Origin: Ligilactobacillus agilis DSM 20509 | Lineage (GTDB): Bacteria; Bacillota; Bacilli; Lactobacillales; Lactobacillaceae | Length of the DNA: 59,684 nt | Assembly (NCBI RefSeq): GCF_001436215.1 | Contig: NZ_AYYP01000009.1 | Span: 1 to 59,684, forward strand | Direction of reading: 5' to 3' | Shown: in pieces, positions 17,370 through 26,756 of the stretch | How the letters are laid out: every line of letters starts with the position of its first letter | Position numbering within the stretch: the first letter of the stretch is position 1 | Position numbers and translations under genes: made by a program | Notes under the pieces: generated by a model | What the model saw: the letters and a program-made list of their open reading frames with translations, nothing else | Told to the model about the DNA's origin: nothing | Databases searched by the model: none

Positions 17370-19520
17370 ATGGACGCAAAGTATCAACAAGCTCGCCAGT
17401 TGCTAGCGGCGGGGAAGGTTAAAGCGGCGCAGACTATTTTCCGGGAAATATTTGCGCTGAATCCCAAATATAAGTCGGTCTGCTATTTTTTAGGCAAGTG
17501 TGCTTATTTGCAGGGGAAAAATAAGGAAGTAAAGCACTATCTGAAATTGCATTTAGACGGGCGGGCGCGTAAAAATATTGGCCCGGCCTTTAAATACCTT
17601 TGCTTACTAGCTTGTAAAGAAAAGCAGTATTTAAAAGCCCAGCACTATCTAGCCCAGGCTGAAAAGTATGGTTTAAAGGCGACTAGTCTAGCGAAACTAC
17701 AAAAGCAGCTGACACAAGCAGCCTCCGAGCCGACAACCATGGCCTTTACTTACCAAAAACTGAGTAAAAAGGGGACACCGATTGCTAGTTGTAAGCAAGC
17801 CGGCTTTAAAGGGGCTAAGTTTTTTATTCACGGACTGCCTCCTAAATTGTTAGCTCGCTTTCAGGAGTTGAAAACACTTCAATTAACTGTAACCTACCCA
17901 CAAAAAACGGACATCCCGGGCTATCTAACCTGCAGGCTAACGGACGGCCGGACCCTATATAAGGACTACTTACCCTATCTACCTAGTCTGTATTACCGGT
18001 CAGCCTTTAATGATTACCTAGAAGACGACAAGTACTTCAAATTTAAGTGGGAGAAGTCGCGGGTGTTTTCCCTGTTGCTAGTGCCCGGTTTTTCGCTGGA
18101 AATAGTGGCTAAGTACCTAGAGGCAAATGACTTACTTGACTGGGTCGCGGCTGAACACTTGCAGAGTTGTCAGGGGCTAGTTAGCCTAAAAGAGGCGGGG
18201 GAAACTTTACCCGTAAGCGCTAAGGAACAGTTAAGTGATTTAGATTTGCTAAAAGAATTTGGCTTTATCTGTGCTAAGGAATGTGGTAAGACCATCCACC
18301 TTGCAAGCAAGTGTCGCTTTGAACGCCAGCTCAGACGGGCACTCAAAGCAAAAAGTAAGGTGGCTTTTCCTTACAGGAAGCTCCAGGAGCAATTTCGGTC
18401 TAGCCAAGAACAGGCGCGCTTTATTAACTGGTTAAAGAAAAATGACCAGCAGGTGATTTCGCTATTAGGGGTAGGTGGCAGTGGCAAAACCTATACCCTC
18501 AGCAAGTTACTGGACCCTAACGCTGTTTTGGCGCTAGCACCTACCCACAAAGCCCGGTTGAATTTGGTGGACCATGGCTTTAGTCAAAATGATACTGTCC
18601 AACACCTCTTGTTTAAACTGGAAGCCGAGCCCGAGCTGGTCTTAACAGGAATCAAAGTAATTTTAATTGATGAAATTTCAATGGTAACTACCCAAATGTT
18701 AGCGCAGTTGTTTGATAAATTAGGGCCGGGCTACCGCTATTTACTCGCCGGAGATGATCAGCAATTGCCACCAGTCAGCCAGGATTTAGATGCCCTCAAT
18801 GTTTGTGGTGATTTGATGAGGTTAATAAAGCAGGAAGGTAGTTATTACGAATTTAAAACCAACCTCCGGTGCCAAAATAAGCAGACAGCCGCTTTAATCG
18901 CAGCGATTCGGGCGAAAAACTTACAGCTGGTGACTAAGAAAGCCGGTAAGTTTACAGGCGCTAAGCGGGATATGCTTAACTATAAGTATTTTCACCCAGC
19001 CTTAGAGGACTGCATGATTTTGGCACACCGGAATTTGACGGTGGGTAAAATTAACCAGCAATACTACCGGGTTTTAACCAAAGATGGGCAGGCCAAGACC
19101 CCGTTTTTCTTTAAGAATGACTATGGACACGGAGGCTTTTTTGAGGGAGCGCAGGTGGTCTTTTACCAAAATGACGATGAAAAGCAACGGTATGGTTATA
19201 CCAACAGTGAGTTTGGGATTGTAACCGAGCTGCACTTGGAAGATAAGGAGCCTAAAATTAAGGTCAAAACGGCAAGTAACGAGTATGAGCTACCCTTGTA
19301 CGTTGCTAACCGGGACTTATTTTTAGCCTACGCTTTGACGATTCACAAGGCCCAAGGCAGCGGCTCTAGGCGGGTTTACGTACTGGAGGCCGCTAACGAT
19401 AGCTTGCTATATACGGCGGTTTCTCGCTCGCGGGGAGAGTTATTTTTTGTAGACTTAGACGCTAGCCAGGTAGTGGAAGCCTTAAGCCAACCAGTAGCTA
19501 AGAAAAGAAATGTTTATTGA
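17370..19520 (+). CDS. TPR-containing SF1 (RecD/TraA-like) DNA helicase with an uncharacterised middle domain
   Basis: Three parts are seen. Residues 1-120 are helical, with TPR-like repeats (QLLAAGKVKAAQTIFREI and YLKAQHYLAQAEKYG). Residues about 125-340 match no domain I know. From about 345 there is an SF1 helicase core: Walker A GVGGSGKT (367-374), Walker B ILIDEIS (Asp434-Glu435), motif III AGDDQQLPP (about 461), ALTIHKAQGSGSRRV (about 656) and the arginine-finger motif YTAVSRSRGEL (about 680). ATP-driven DNA unwinding is inferred; the TPR front end suggests a protein partner. 716 residues, no operon partner. It is unlike standard RecD2, which has HhH motifs instead. Confidence 0.85.
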   Translation: MDAKYQQARQLLAAGKVKAAQTIFREIFALNPKYKSVCYFLGKCAYLQGKNKEVKHYLKLHLDGRARKNIGPAFKYLCLLACKEKQYLKAQHYLAQAEKYGLKATSLAKLQKQLTQAASEPTTMAFTYQKLSKKGTPIASCKQAGFKGAKFFIHGLPPKLLARFQELKTLQLTVTYPQKTDIPGYLTCRLTDGRTLYKDYLPYLPSLYYRSAFNDYLEDDKYFKFKWEKSRVFSLLLVPGFSLEIVAKYLEANDLLDWVAAEHLQSCQGLVSLKEAGETLPVSAKEQLSDLDLLKEFGFICAKECGKTIHLASKCRFERQLRRALKAKSKVAFPYRKLQEQFRSSQEQARFINWLKKNDQQVISLLGVGGSGKTYTLSKLLDPNAVLALAPTHKARLNLVDHGFSQNDTVQHLLFKLEAEPELVLTGIKVILIDEISMVTTQMLAQLFDKLGPGYRYLLAGDDQQLPPVSQDLDALNVCGDLMRLIKQEGSYYEFKTNLRCQNKQTAALIAAIRAKNLQLVTKKAGKFTGAKRDMLNYKYFHPALEDCMILAHRNLTVGKINQQYYRVLTKDGQAKTPFFFKNDYGHGGFFEGAQVVFYQNDDEKQRYGYTNSEFGIVTELHLEDKEPKIKVKTASNEYELPLYVANRDLFLAYALTIHKAQGSGSRRVYVLEAANDSLLYTAVSRSRGELFFVDLDASQVVEALSQPVAKKRNVY

Positions 19521-19638
19521 ACCGGTTCCATTTTGAAATATCTGAATTTATTTACAAAGAATAAGCTTATTGCTTACGGGCGCTGAGGAAAAGTGCTAAA
19601 ATAAGAGTGTTTATTGTTAGCTAGAGAGGATGAGAAGA

Positions 19639-20817
19639 ATGGTGCTAGATAATATGCTTTTTAAACAACTACTGAAACATTCTTTTAATATTCCGGTTGA
19701 GGTGACATACCCTAACGGAAAAGTTGAGCAGTACGGTGGGTTAAAACCAGAGGTGAAAATAAAGATTAACGAGAAAATCTCGTTAAAAGCCTTAACTGAA
19801 AATGCGTCAATTGCCTTGGGCGAGGCTTATATGGATGGCAAGATTGAAGTTGAAGGTTCGCTTCAAAAATTAATTACCTCGGCTTATGCTAACGCGGACA
19901 GCTTTCTAAACAATAATAAATTTAAGAAGTTTTTACCAAAGCAATCACACACTAAGAGTCACAGTAAAGAAGATGTTCAAAGTCACTATGATTTGGGCAA
20001 TGATTTCTATTCACTGTGGCTAGATAAAACGATGACCTATTCTTGTGCCTACTTCGAAAATGAAACTGATAGTTTGGAGCAAGCCCAAAGAAATAAGGTC
20101 GAACATATCTTGAAAAAATTAGACCCTAAGCCAGGCAAGACCTTGTTAGATATTGGCTGTGGTTGGGGAACGTTAATGCTGACTGCTGCTAAGAAGTATA
20201 ATCTAAAGGTAGTCGGGATTACTTTAAGTGAAGAACAGGCTAAGTTTGTCAGGGCCCGGATTAAAGACCTCGGACTTGAACAACAAGCCGAAGTTATCTT
20301 GGAAGATTACCGGGAGATTCAGCATGAGCCCTTTGATTATATTACCAGCGTGGGGATGTTTGAACACGTTGGTCAAGAAAATTTGGGCGAATATTTCCAA
20401 ACAATTGCTAAGTACCTAGCTAATGACGGGGTGGCTTTAATCCACGGAATTACCCGGCAACAAGGTGGGGCTTACAATGGCTGGATTGATAAGTATATCT
20501 TCCCAGGTGGTTATATTCCAGGTTTGTTAGAAAACTTAGGTCACATTGTTGATGCCGGGATGCAGGTGGCTGATTTAGAGACCTTACGCCGGCATTACCA
20601 AAAGACCTTGGAAATTTGGGACCAAAACTTTAACCAGGTCTTACCTGCGGTTAGAAAAATGCACGACGAGCGCTTTATTAGGATGTGGGACCTGTACCTG
20701 CAAGCCTGTGCGGCTTCGTTTGAATCAGGTAATATTGACTGTATCCAGTACCTAATTTCTAAGGGACCAAGCGGTAAGAATTTACCGAAAACGAGGGCTT
20801 ATATGTACCAAGCATAG
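19639..20817 (+). CDS. cfa: Cyclopropane-fatty-acyl-phospholipid synthase
   Basis: Adds a methylene group from S-adenosylmethionine to unsaturated acyl chains of membrane phospholipids, a stress response in lactobacilli. An N-terminal domain of about 110 residues is followed by the family's [15 protein letters not shown], then the SAM site [12 protein letters not shown] (about 170-180), then VGMFEHVG and HGITRQ. 392 residues. The ATG at 19639 has AGAGAGG 9 nt upstream; the ATG at 19630 overlaps that site. A single-gene transcript, followed by a small terminator. Confidence 0.93.
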   Translation: MVLDNMLFKQLLKHSFNIPVEVTYPNGKVEQYGGLKPEVKIKINEKISLKALTENASIALGEAYMDGKIEVEGSLQKLITSAYANADSFLNNNKFKKFLPKQSHTKSHSKEDVQSHYDLGNDFYSLWLDKTMTYSCAYFENETDSLEQAQRNKVEHILKKLDPKPGKTLLDIGCGWGTLMLTAAKKYNLKVVGITLSEEQAKFVRARIKDLGLEQQAEVILEDYREIQHEPFDYITSVGMFEHVGQENLGEYFQTIAKYLANDGVALIHGITRQQGGAYNGWIDKYIFPGGYIPGLLENLGHIVDAGMQVADLETLRRHYQKTLEIWDQNFNQVLPAVRKMHDERFIRMWDLYLQACAASFESGNIDCIQYLISKGPSGKNLPKTRAYMYQA

Positions 20818-20825
20818 AAGTTTGA

Positions 20826-20854
20826 AGTCAGCTGGTGAGGCTGGCTTTTTTTAT
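20826..20854 (+). terminator. Weak intrinsic terminator after cfa
   Basis: AGTCAGC pairs with GCTGGCT (one G-T pair) across a 6-nt loop and is followed by a run of T. Confidence 0.6.
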
Positions 20855-20969
20855 TGAAATTTTATTAAGAAGCCGCGTGTCCTTAAAAGCATCTTGCTTG
20901 CAAGTTCTAAGATAGCCTATAATGAGTAGGTTAGTAAATTATAGCTAGAGAAAGGATTTACATAGACTC

Positions 20970-21821
20970 ATGGTAGAACTATTTAAGGCCTTTTTATTCG
21001 GGATTGTTGAAGGAATTACAGAGTGGCTTCCAATCTCAAGTACAGGGCACATGATTTTACTTGATGAATTCGTCAAGTTAGATGTTAGCAAAGATTTTTA
21101 TAGTATGTTTGAAGTGGTAATCCAACTCGGGGCGATTATGGCCGTAGTGGTAATCTATTGGCACAGGATCTGGCCGTTTAGGCTAGCCAAGGCAAATGGA
21201 ATCGGTGCCCCCCAAGGGTTATGGCGCTTTATTGATAAAGAAACCTTCATCATGTGGGTGAAAATCTTTATCGCCTGCTTGCCAGCCGGAATTATTGGGG
21301 TTAAGTTTAACGATACCTTTGAAAAGTTGTTTTATAATCCTGTCTGCGTTGCCTTAGCTTTGATTATCTTCGGGGTGGCCTTCATTTGGATTGAAACAAT
21401 TCACAAGGGGAGTCGGCCTAAGATTAACTCGATTGCAGAATTATCGTATTATACCGTCTTAATGATTGGCTTCTTCCAATTGATTGCGGCAGTATTTCCC
21501 GGGACATCTCGTTCAGGGGCAACTATTTTAGGGGCTTTACTTTTAGGGGTTTCCCGGACGGTAGCGGCTGAATTTACCTTCTTCTTAGCCATTCCGGTTA
21601 TGTTCGGGGCCGCAGTTTTCAAGTTGGCTAAGTTTGGGCTTGTCTTTAGTTCCATGGAAATGTGGATTATGGTGGTTGGTTTAATTACAGCCTTCGTATC
21701 CTCAATCGTTGTAATCAAGTTCTTGATGCAGTATATCAAGAAGCACGACTTTAAGATCTTCGGTTGGTATCGCATCATCTTAGGGATTTTAGTTTTAGCA
21801 TATTTTTGGTTACTTAAATAG
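20970..21821 (+). CDS. uppP: Undecaprenyl-diphosphate phosphatase UppP (BacA)
   Basis: Membrane enzyme that converts C55-PP to C55-P and so recycles the lipid carrier for peptidoglycan and teichoic acid synthesis; extra copies give bacitracin resistance. Both catalytic blocks are present: EGITEWLPISSTGHM (14-28) and FPGTSRSGATI (about 176-186). 283 residues with about eight hydrophobic helices. GAAAGGA precedes the ATG. It is convergent with yfhO, another probable C55-P user. Confidence 0.94.
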   Translation: MVELFKAFLFGIVEGITEWLPISSTGHMILLDEFVKLDVSKDFYSMFEVVIQLGAIMAVVVIYWHRIWPFRLAKANGIGAPQGLWRFIDKETFIMWVKIFIACLPAGIIGVKFNDTFEKLFYNPVCVALALIIFGVAFIWIETIHKGSRPKINSIAELSYYTVLMIGFFQLIAAVFPGTSRSGATILGALLLGVSRTVAAEFTFFLAIPVMFGAAVFKLAKFGLVFSSMEMWIMVVGLITAFVSSIVVIKFLMQYIKKHDFKIFGWYRIILGILVLAYFWLLK

Positions 21822-21827
21822 TTAATA

Positions 21828-21871
21828 AAAATAAGACCGCTGAGCTCGTTTGAACTCAGCGGCCTTATTTA
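21828..21871. terminator. Bidirectional intrinsic terminator
   Basis: AAATAAG-CGCTGAGCTC stem against GAACTCAGCGG-CTTATTT, between the convergent uppP and yfhO genes; it overlaps the yfhO stop. Confidence 0.82.
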
Positions 21872-24757
21872 GTTATGCCTAATGCGCCTTTTAATTAGGC
21901 TGATAACGAGGCTTAACCCAAGTAGGATTAAGCCAATTAAACTAAGCTTCTTGCCTAAAGCTAGACCAGGAATTTGGTAAGTGAAGGTGATTTGGTGGTG
22001 TCCTTTAGGTAATTTGAGTCCTAAAAAAGCGGTATTAGTTCGAATAACCTTGGCTTTATGACCATCAACCTTGGCAGACCAACCCTTAGAGTATGGGATG
22101 CTGGAAGTTAAAATCCCGGTTTGCTTGGTAGTGATTTGGCCTTTAAAGCCGGTAGTGGTAAAGGTTAAGTTTTGCAGACCGTGTTTTTGAATACGGCTGA
22201 CCTCTTTTAGGTACTGACCTTGTAGTGGCAAGGCGACTACCTTCAATTTAAAGTGGTAGTGGCCCAATTTAGAGGGCGTTAAAGTTAGACTAGTCGGTAA
22301 CTTGGTGAAGTAACCGACGTTTACCGTCCCATTTTTAACCACCTTGTAGAAAGAAGTAGCTGCTTGGGTTGGTTGGCTAATTTTTTCGGTACCTAAATTC
22401 GAGGTGATATTGAGGGCGAAGCTTTCATCGGGTGACCCCTTCAAGATGTGGTAACGGAAGTACTTGTACTTGGTTAAAGCCGAGTTAGTCCCAATTATTC
22501 CCCGGGTTAAGTCGTTATTATTGTTGCGTTGTTCTAACTTAACTTGTTCTTTGAGGCTAAAGGGTTGATAAGAAATATCGGTGATTTCTAAGTGGAGCTC
22601 ACTGTTAGCATAAAGTTGATCCAACTTTTTTTGGACCTGCTTATCAGCCGACTGAATGTTTAACACCAGTTGGTAACTCTCATTAGCATCTTGTTTGAGG
22701 AGGTCTTGGCTGGAGACGAGGTTACCCCGACTAGAAATCAACTGGTAAGGTACTTCTAACACCTGGCTGGATAGTTGCTTAGTCGAAGCTGACTTTAAGC
22801 CGGCCAGGTGTGAGTTGGCAACGACGACTCCACTGGCAAGGGCACGTTCTTTTTGACTGGGACTAAATTGCCGGTATTGCTTGAGACTAAAGGCTTGATC
22901 TTGCCAGTAAACCAGAGGAAAGTTGTTATTAGTCACGTAACGTCTAGCCTGGGTATCGTTTTTACTATTGTGGTTAGGGTCGGTAACCTTTGGGGTCAGC
23001 TTATCCAATTGATAGCCGGCTGGCAGCTTGTTAGCGTTAGGCTGATTAATTTGGCTAAAGAGGTAGCGGACCCCGAAGAAGTTATTTAACACGGTCCGGT
23101 CGGCTACTTGCCCGATTGGTCTAGTAGCCTCGTACTGAGTATTTTGGAGGTCGTTCATAAAATTTCCCAGGTAATTATTTTGCAGGGAGTAATATGAATT
23201 AAGGAGGGCTAACCTACCGTTTAAGGCGTTGTATAAATCAAAATTACTGCCAAAGAAGTAATTATTGCTGATGGTTGAGACCCGGTAGGTTAGAGGGTCA
23301 TTTAAATCTTGGTCCAGGCCAAAGTAACTATTTGCTTGCACCTTTTGGTAGGCGTTTTTAGGCAGGAGCTCATTAGAATAGTTACCCGCATAAGGCGCTT
23401 CGAAATAAAGGGCGTTGGCTAAGACGTTAAGTAAGATTAGCCCACTGAGAAGCTGCTGTGAAAACCGGGCTGGTTTAAAGTAAAACCAACTGATGATTCC
23501 TAGACTTGCGTACAAGAACAGTAGCGGGAAGAAAATCCGTTTATCACTATCAAAGAAGTAATACCCGCCAAGGTAGATGCTGTAAATAAGGGCGGCCCAT
23601 ACAAACCGTTTTAGGAGCCGGTAGTCTAACTTAGGCAAAGCTTCTAATAAGAAGCAGACCGCTAAGGCCATCGGCAGGCACAGCATTAGTGACCAGCGGT
23701 TGGATGGGGACATCCCGCCGTTAAATAAGGCTCCCACGGCTGGAATTAGAAACATGACAAAGCCCAGACTAAAGCTAGCTGTTAAGACCGGGTATTTTTT
23801 GCGGTAGCTAAAGACGTAAACGAGGGCATAAAAACTGATGCTAGCAAAGCCTAGGGCAGACCAAAAGTAAAAGTCACGGTTGGCTCCATTAATTAGTTGA
23901 CCCGGTAAGGTTAGATAATAATATAGGGGGTAAACTTTAAGCCCGTTGGCAAAGGCACTGCCGGCCCGGGTGGAGCTAGTAACTGCAAAAAATTCAGGTA
24001 ATAGAAGCGCCGCCGCTAGTAAAAGGCTAATCAGGCTCGCCCAGGCTAATTTGCCGAAAGTTTTTAGATAATTAAGCTTGTTTTTATAGGTAAAGGCTAG
24101 GCGCAAGAGGAGGTAGATAATGGCGCCAATTCCTAGCATAAAGGCAAAGTAAAAGTTATTGGCCAGCATCCAGGTAAAGCTAAGCAGTAGTGGCCAGGCG
24201 CTTTTTTGCATTAACACCCGTTCTAGGGCCCAAATCACCAAGGGAAAGATGATAAAGGGCATGATGAAGAAGGGGTGGGCTACGTTAGCATATAGCAAAA
24301 AGGCGTTGAAAAGGTAGACCGCCGCGCCGGCGACAATTGTGCTATTTTTAAAGTTAAAGTGGCTAGCAAAAAAACAAAAGGCTAAGCCGGCACAATACAT
24401 TCGTAAAATAATCAGCACTTGGTAGGCTAAGACCACTTTGCTAGCGGGCACTAACAAGGTTAGGTAATCAAAAATATCACCGATTACGTAGTATGAGTAA
24501 ACGGAAAAGGTGTCCGCACCTAGTCCCATTTTGGGAGACCAAGTTGGAAAGCCCGCACTCGGATGGTGAATAAAGTCAAGTAGTGTTTGGCGGTAACTTT
24601 CTAAAATTGGTAGGTGTTGGTTAGCCGCGTCAATGTACCAAACCAGTTGGTGGCCGGTAATTAGGTATAGACCGTAAATGAGTGAAGCTAGCCCTAAAAA
24701 GGCCAAACTATAGCTTAAATATAGGCGCGGATTTTTCCGCTTAAATGAAAATTGCAC
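21869..24757 (-). CDS. yfhO: YfhO family GT-C membrane glycosyltransferase
   Basis: A 962-residue multi-span membrane protein of the YfhO family. About a dozen helices fill residues 15-440, a large extracytoplasmic region follows (about 450-925), and a last helix ends in a basic tail. YfhO of Bacillus and Listeria is the GT-C enzyme that moves a sugar from C55-P-sugar onto lipoteichoic acid. Here it lies downstream of flavodoxin and a GtrA-type flippase in one minus-strand unit, which fits surface-polymer glycosylation. The start is a GTG at 24757 behind GGGAGG; the longer reading from 24784 runs through that site. The gene making the C55-P-sugar (CsbB type) is not in the window. Confidence 0.87.
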   Translation of the reverse strand: MQFSFKRKNPRLYLSYSLAFLGLASLIYGLYLITGHQLVWYIDAANQHLPILESYRQTLLDFIHHPSAGFPTWSPKMGLGADTFSVYSYYVIGDIFDYLTLLVPASKVVLAYQVLIILRMYCAGLAFCFFASHFNFKNSTIVAGAAVYLFNAFLLYANVAHPFFIMPFIIFPLVIWALERVLMQKSAWPLLLSFTWMLANNFYFAFMLGIGAIIYLLLRLAFTYKNKLNYLKTFGKLAWASLISLLLAAALLLPEFFAVTSSTRAGSAFANGLKVYPLYYYLTLPGQLINGANRDFYFWSALGFASISFYALVYVFSYRKKYPVLTASFSLGFVMFLIPAVGALFNGGMSPSNRWSLMLCLPMALAVCFLLEALPKLDYRLLKRFVWAALIYSIYLGGYYFFDSDKRIFFPLLFLYASLGIISWFYFKPARFSQQLLSGLILLNVLANALYFEAPYAGNYSNELLPKNAYQKVQANSYFGLDQDLNDPLTYRVSTISNNYFFGSNFDLYNALNGRLALLNSYYSLQNNYLGNFMNDLQNTQYEATRPIGQVADRTVLNNFFGVRYLFSQINQPNANKLPAGYQLDKLTPKVTDPNHNSKNDTQARRYVTNNNFPLVYWQDQAFSLKQYRQFSPSQKERALASGVVVANSHLAGLKSASTKQLSSQVLEVPYQLISSRGNLVSSQDLLKQDANESYQLVLNIQSADKQVQKKLDQLYANSELHLEITDISYQPFSLKEQVKLEQRNNNNDLTRGIIGTNSALTKYKYFRYHILKGSPDESFALNITSNLGTEKISQPTQAATSFYKVVKNGTVNVGYFTKLPTSLTLTPSKLGHYHFKLKVVALPLQGQYLKEVSRIQKHGLQNLTFTTTGFKGQITTKQTGILTSSIPYSKGWSAKVDGHKAKVIRTNTAFLGLKLPKGHHQITFTYQIPGLALGKKLSLIGLILLGLSLVISLIKRRIRHN

Positions 24758-24762
24758 AAAAA

Positions 24763-24833
24763 AACCTCCCTCACAGATTTGCACAAAGATTATTTTACCC
24801 TAAAATCAATCTTTGTGCTTACTTAGGGAGGTT
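24763..24833 (-). promoter_or_regulatory. Long hairpin that sequesters the yfhO ribosome binding site
   Basis: On the minus strand, AACCTCCCT, a spacer, GCACAAAGATT, a 6-bp inner stem, AATCTTTGTGC, a spacer, then AGGGAGGTT followed by TTTTT. The inner stem is 17 bp with one bulged base; the outer 9-bp arm pairs with the yfhO Shine-Dalgarno sequence. It sits between gtrA and yfhO and resembles both a terminator and an RBS-sequestering switch. Confidence 0.7.
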
Positions 24834-24846
24834 ATTTAATATTAAC

Positions 24847-25254
24847 CTAACGTTTCTTAAAAATTAAGAACTTACTAAAGAAGTAGTTTAATAAGACAAT
24901 CACCACTTGGTCGACTAACTTGGTTAACAGGCCGTTAGCATGAAGCAGGGAGATCCCGATAAACATGATGCCGGCATCAAAGCCTAGAGAGATGATGCGG
25001 TAGAAGAAGAACCACCACATTTCAATCAAGAAAGACTTGACGGTGGTAAACTTTGATTCAAACACCCATAACTTGTTGGTAATAAAGGCAAAAAGCACTG
25101 ACAGTAACCAAGCCAAGAAGTTAGCTAGCTGGTAGTACATGCCTAAGTTTACGGAACAAACCTGGAAAACGACGATGTTGATGATTGTGGTCAAGCCCCC
25201 AAAAAAGAGGTAGGCGATGACGGCTTTATACTTAAGCAATAACTCTTTAATCAC
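24847..25254 (-). CDS. GtrA/GtcA family membrane protein (probable C55-P-sugar flippase)
   Basis: A 135-residue protein with four hydrophobic helices, typical of the GtrA/GtcA family, which is thought to flip undecaprenyl-phosphate-linked sugars across the membrane. Visible family features: FFGGLTTIINIVVF in helix 1, FAWLLSVLFAFITNKLWVF in helix 2, and a C-terminal VIVLLNYFFSKFLIF. The start is a GTG 3 nt after the flavodoxin stop, with AGGGGAG upstream. It precedes yfhO, which should use the flipped donor. Confidence 0.87.
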   Translation of the reverse strand: MIKELLLKYKAVIAYLFFGGLTTIINIVVFQVCSVNLGMYYQLANFLAWLLSVLFAFITNKLWVFESKFTTVKSFLIEMWWFFFYRIISLGFDAGIMFIGISLLHANGLLTKLVDQVVIVLLNYFFSKFLIFKKR

Positions 25255-25257
25255 AGA

Positions 25258-25710
25258 CTACTCCCCTAAAGCCTTAACTAATTGGTCGGCAAATTCTTCT
25301 AAGCGGGCGATATCTTCATCTTCGTCAGGGGCGAGGTTAATCTTAACGTTGTCGGCCCCTTTGCTAGCGCCGGCCTTGGCTAAGGCTTCCCCGAACAGGT
25401 CAACGGCGGTACAGAAGTACTCACCGTAGAAGGTATCGCCAGATCCTGCGACCCCATAGACTTTACCGCTAAGGTCGACGTCGGCTAATTCATCGTAAAA
25501 GTCCATCCCCTCGTCAGGAAGTGAGCCTTCGTCGTAGGTGTAAGGGCAGATGACGCAAAGGTCAACGGCTTCTAACTCAGCAGGGTCAGCCTGAGAAATT
25601 TCTTCGACTTCGACGTCTAGACCCTTATTTTCTAATTCTTCTGCAATAATATCAGCGATATCTTCGTTGTTACCAGTAATGGTTGCAAAAATAACTTTGG
25701 CAGTTGCCAT
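25258..25710 (-). CDS. Flavodoxin
   Basis: A small acidic FMN protein of 150 residues. The N-terminal phosphate loop reads FATITGNNEDIAD; the second FMN loop lies around YTYDEGSLPD and the third around GSGDTFYGEYFCTAVD. It carries low-potential electrons; the partner is unknown. The ATG at 25710 has an AAGGTT site upstream. First gene of a minus-strand unit with gtrA and yfhO; a functional link to glycosylation is not evident. Divergent from map. Confidence 0.9.
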   Translation of the reverse strand: MATAKVIFATITGNNEDIADIIAEELENKGLDVEVEEISQADPAELEAVDLCVICPYTYDEGSLPDEGMDFYDELADVDLSGKVYGVAGSGDTFYGEYFCTAVDLFGEALAKAGASKGADNVKINLAPDEDEDIARLEEFADQLVKALGE

Positions 25711-25839
25711 AAAATAACCTTCTTTCAAAAAGTCTTTCTGCCTCATTATAGCAGATTTAGCAAGCTGAAAACATAATTACAGCAAGAATTAGTTTCCGTG
25801 CTATAATGGGTAGGTAAAATTTTTTTGGAGGCATTAATT

Positions 25840-26628
25840 ATGATTACCATTAAGTCACCACGAGAAATCGAAGATATGGCTAAATCAGGGGCAATTATTG
25901 CAGGAATGCATGTTGCCCTAAGAGATATTATTAAACCAGGAATTTCTAGCTGGAAGATTGAAGAATTTTGTAAGAACTATATTGAAAGCCACGGCGCGAT
26001 TCCAGAACAAATTGGCTTTGAAGGCTATAAATACGCAACCTGTGTCAGCGTCAATGATGAAATTTGCCACGGCTTTCCCCGCAAGGATCTGATTTTAAAG
26101 GACGGCGACTTGGTTAAGGTCGATACGGTGGTTAACTACAAGGGGGCAATGAGTGACTCTTGCTGGTCATACGTTGTTGGTAAATCAACCCCAGAAGTTG
26201 ATAAGTTGATGGCTGTAACTAAGAAAGCCTTGTACTTAGGAATTGACCAAGCCCAGGTTGGCAACCGTCTTGGTGATATTGGGGCGGCAATCCAACACTA
26301 TACCGAAGATGAGATGGGTTACGGCGACGTACGTGAATTTGTCGGTCATGGGATTGGACCAACGATGCACGAAAGTCCTAACGTTCCTCACTATGGTGAA
26401 GCAGGTCATGGTCTACGTTTGCGTGAAGGGATGACGATTACCATCGAACCAATGATTAATATGGGGACTTGGGAGGCTGAAATGGACGACCCTAACGGCT
26501 GGACGGCCCGGACTGCTGACGGCAGCCTTTCTTGCCAATTTGAACACACCATCGCTATTACTAAGGATGGTCCTAAGATTTTGACTTCCCAAGACCCAGA
26601 AATGGATGCCCCTTACCTATTAAAGTAG
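25840..26628 (+). CDS. map: Methionine aminopeptidase, type I
   Basis: Removes the initiator methionine from nascent proteins. Type Ia fold of 262 residues. Metal ligands are recognisable in VKVDTVVNYKGAMSDS (first Asp pair), GHGIGPTMHESP (His) and TITIEPMINMG (Glu), with a last Glu in CQFEHTIAI; the histidine in ICHGFP lines the active site. An insertion near WEAEMDDPNGW is typical of some lactobacilli. The ATG at 25840 is preceded by TTGGAGG. Transcribed away from the flavodoxin unit. Confidence 0.94.
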   Translation: MITIKSPREIEDMAKSGAIIAGMHVALRDIIKPGISSWKIEEFCKNYIESHGAIPEQIGFEGYKYATCVSVNDEICHGFPRKDLILKDGDLVKVDTVVNYKGAMSDSCWSYVVGKSTPEVDKLMAVTKKALYLGIDQAQVGNRLGDIGAAIQHYTEDEMGYGDVREFVGHGIGPTMHESPNVPHYGEAGHGLRLREGMTITIEPMINMGTWEAEMDDPNGWTARTADGSLSCQFEHTIAITKDGPKILTSQDPEMDAPYLLK

Positions 26629-26668
26629 GATTTGGTTTTAAGGAAAAATCGGTAAATCCTTAAAGAGC

Positions 26669-26696
26669 TTGTAAAATTGCTTAGGACTGTTATAAT
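26669..26696 (+). promoter_or_regulatory. Probable galU promoter
   Basis: TTGTAA, a 16-bp spacer and a perfect TATAAT, about 60 nt before the galU start. Confidence 0.6.
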
Positions 26697-26756
26697 TAAC
26701 CCTAGATGTTAGTTGCTAACGCTACCATTGCTTAGTAACAGTAAGGAGTTTTTTAA

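Noticed and set aside
19521-19540. GAACCGGTTC palindrome just after the helicase gene as a terminator
   Set aside because: Only 10 bp without loop or T-run; it cannot form a useful hairpin.
24781-24818. The gtrA-yfhO hairpin as a simple terminator for plus-strand transcription
   Set aside because: uppP already ends at its own terminator at 21.83 kb and no plus-strand gene reaches this point.
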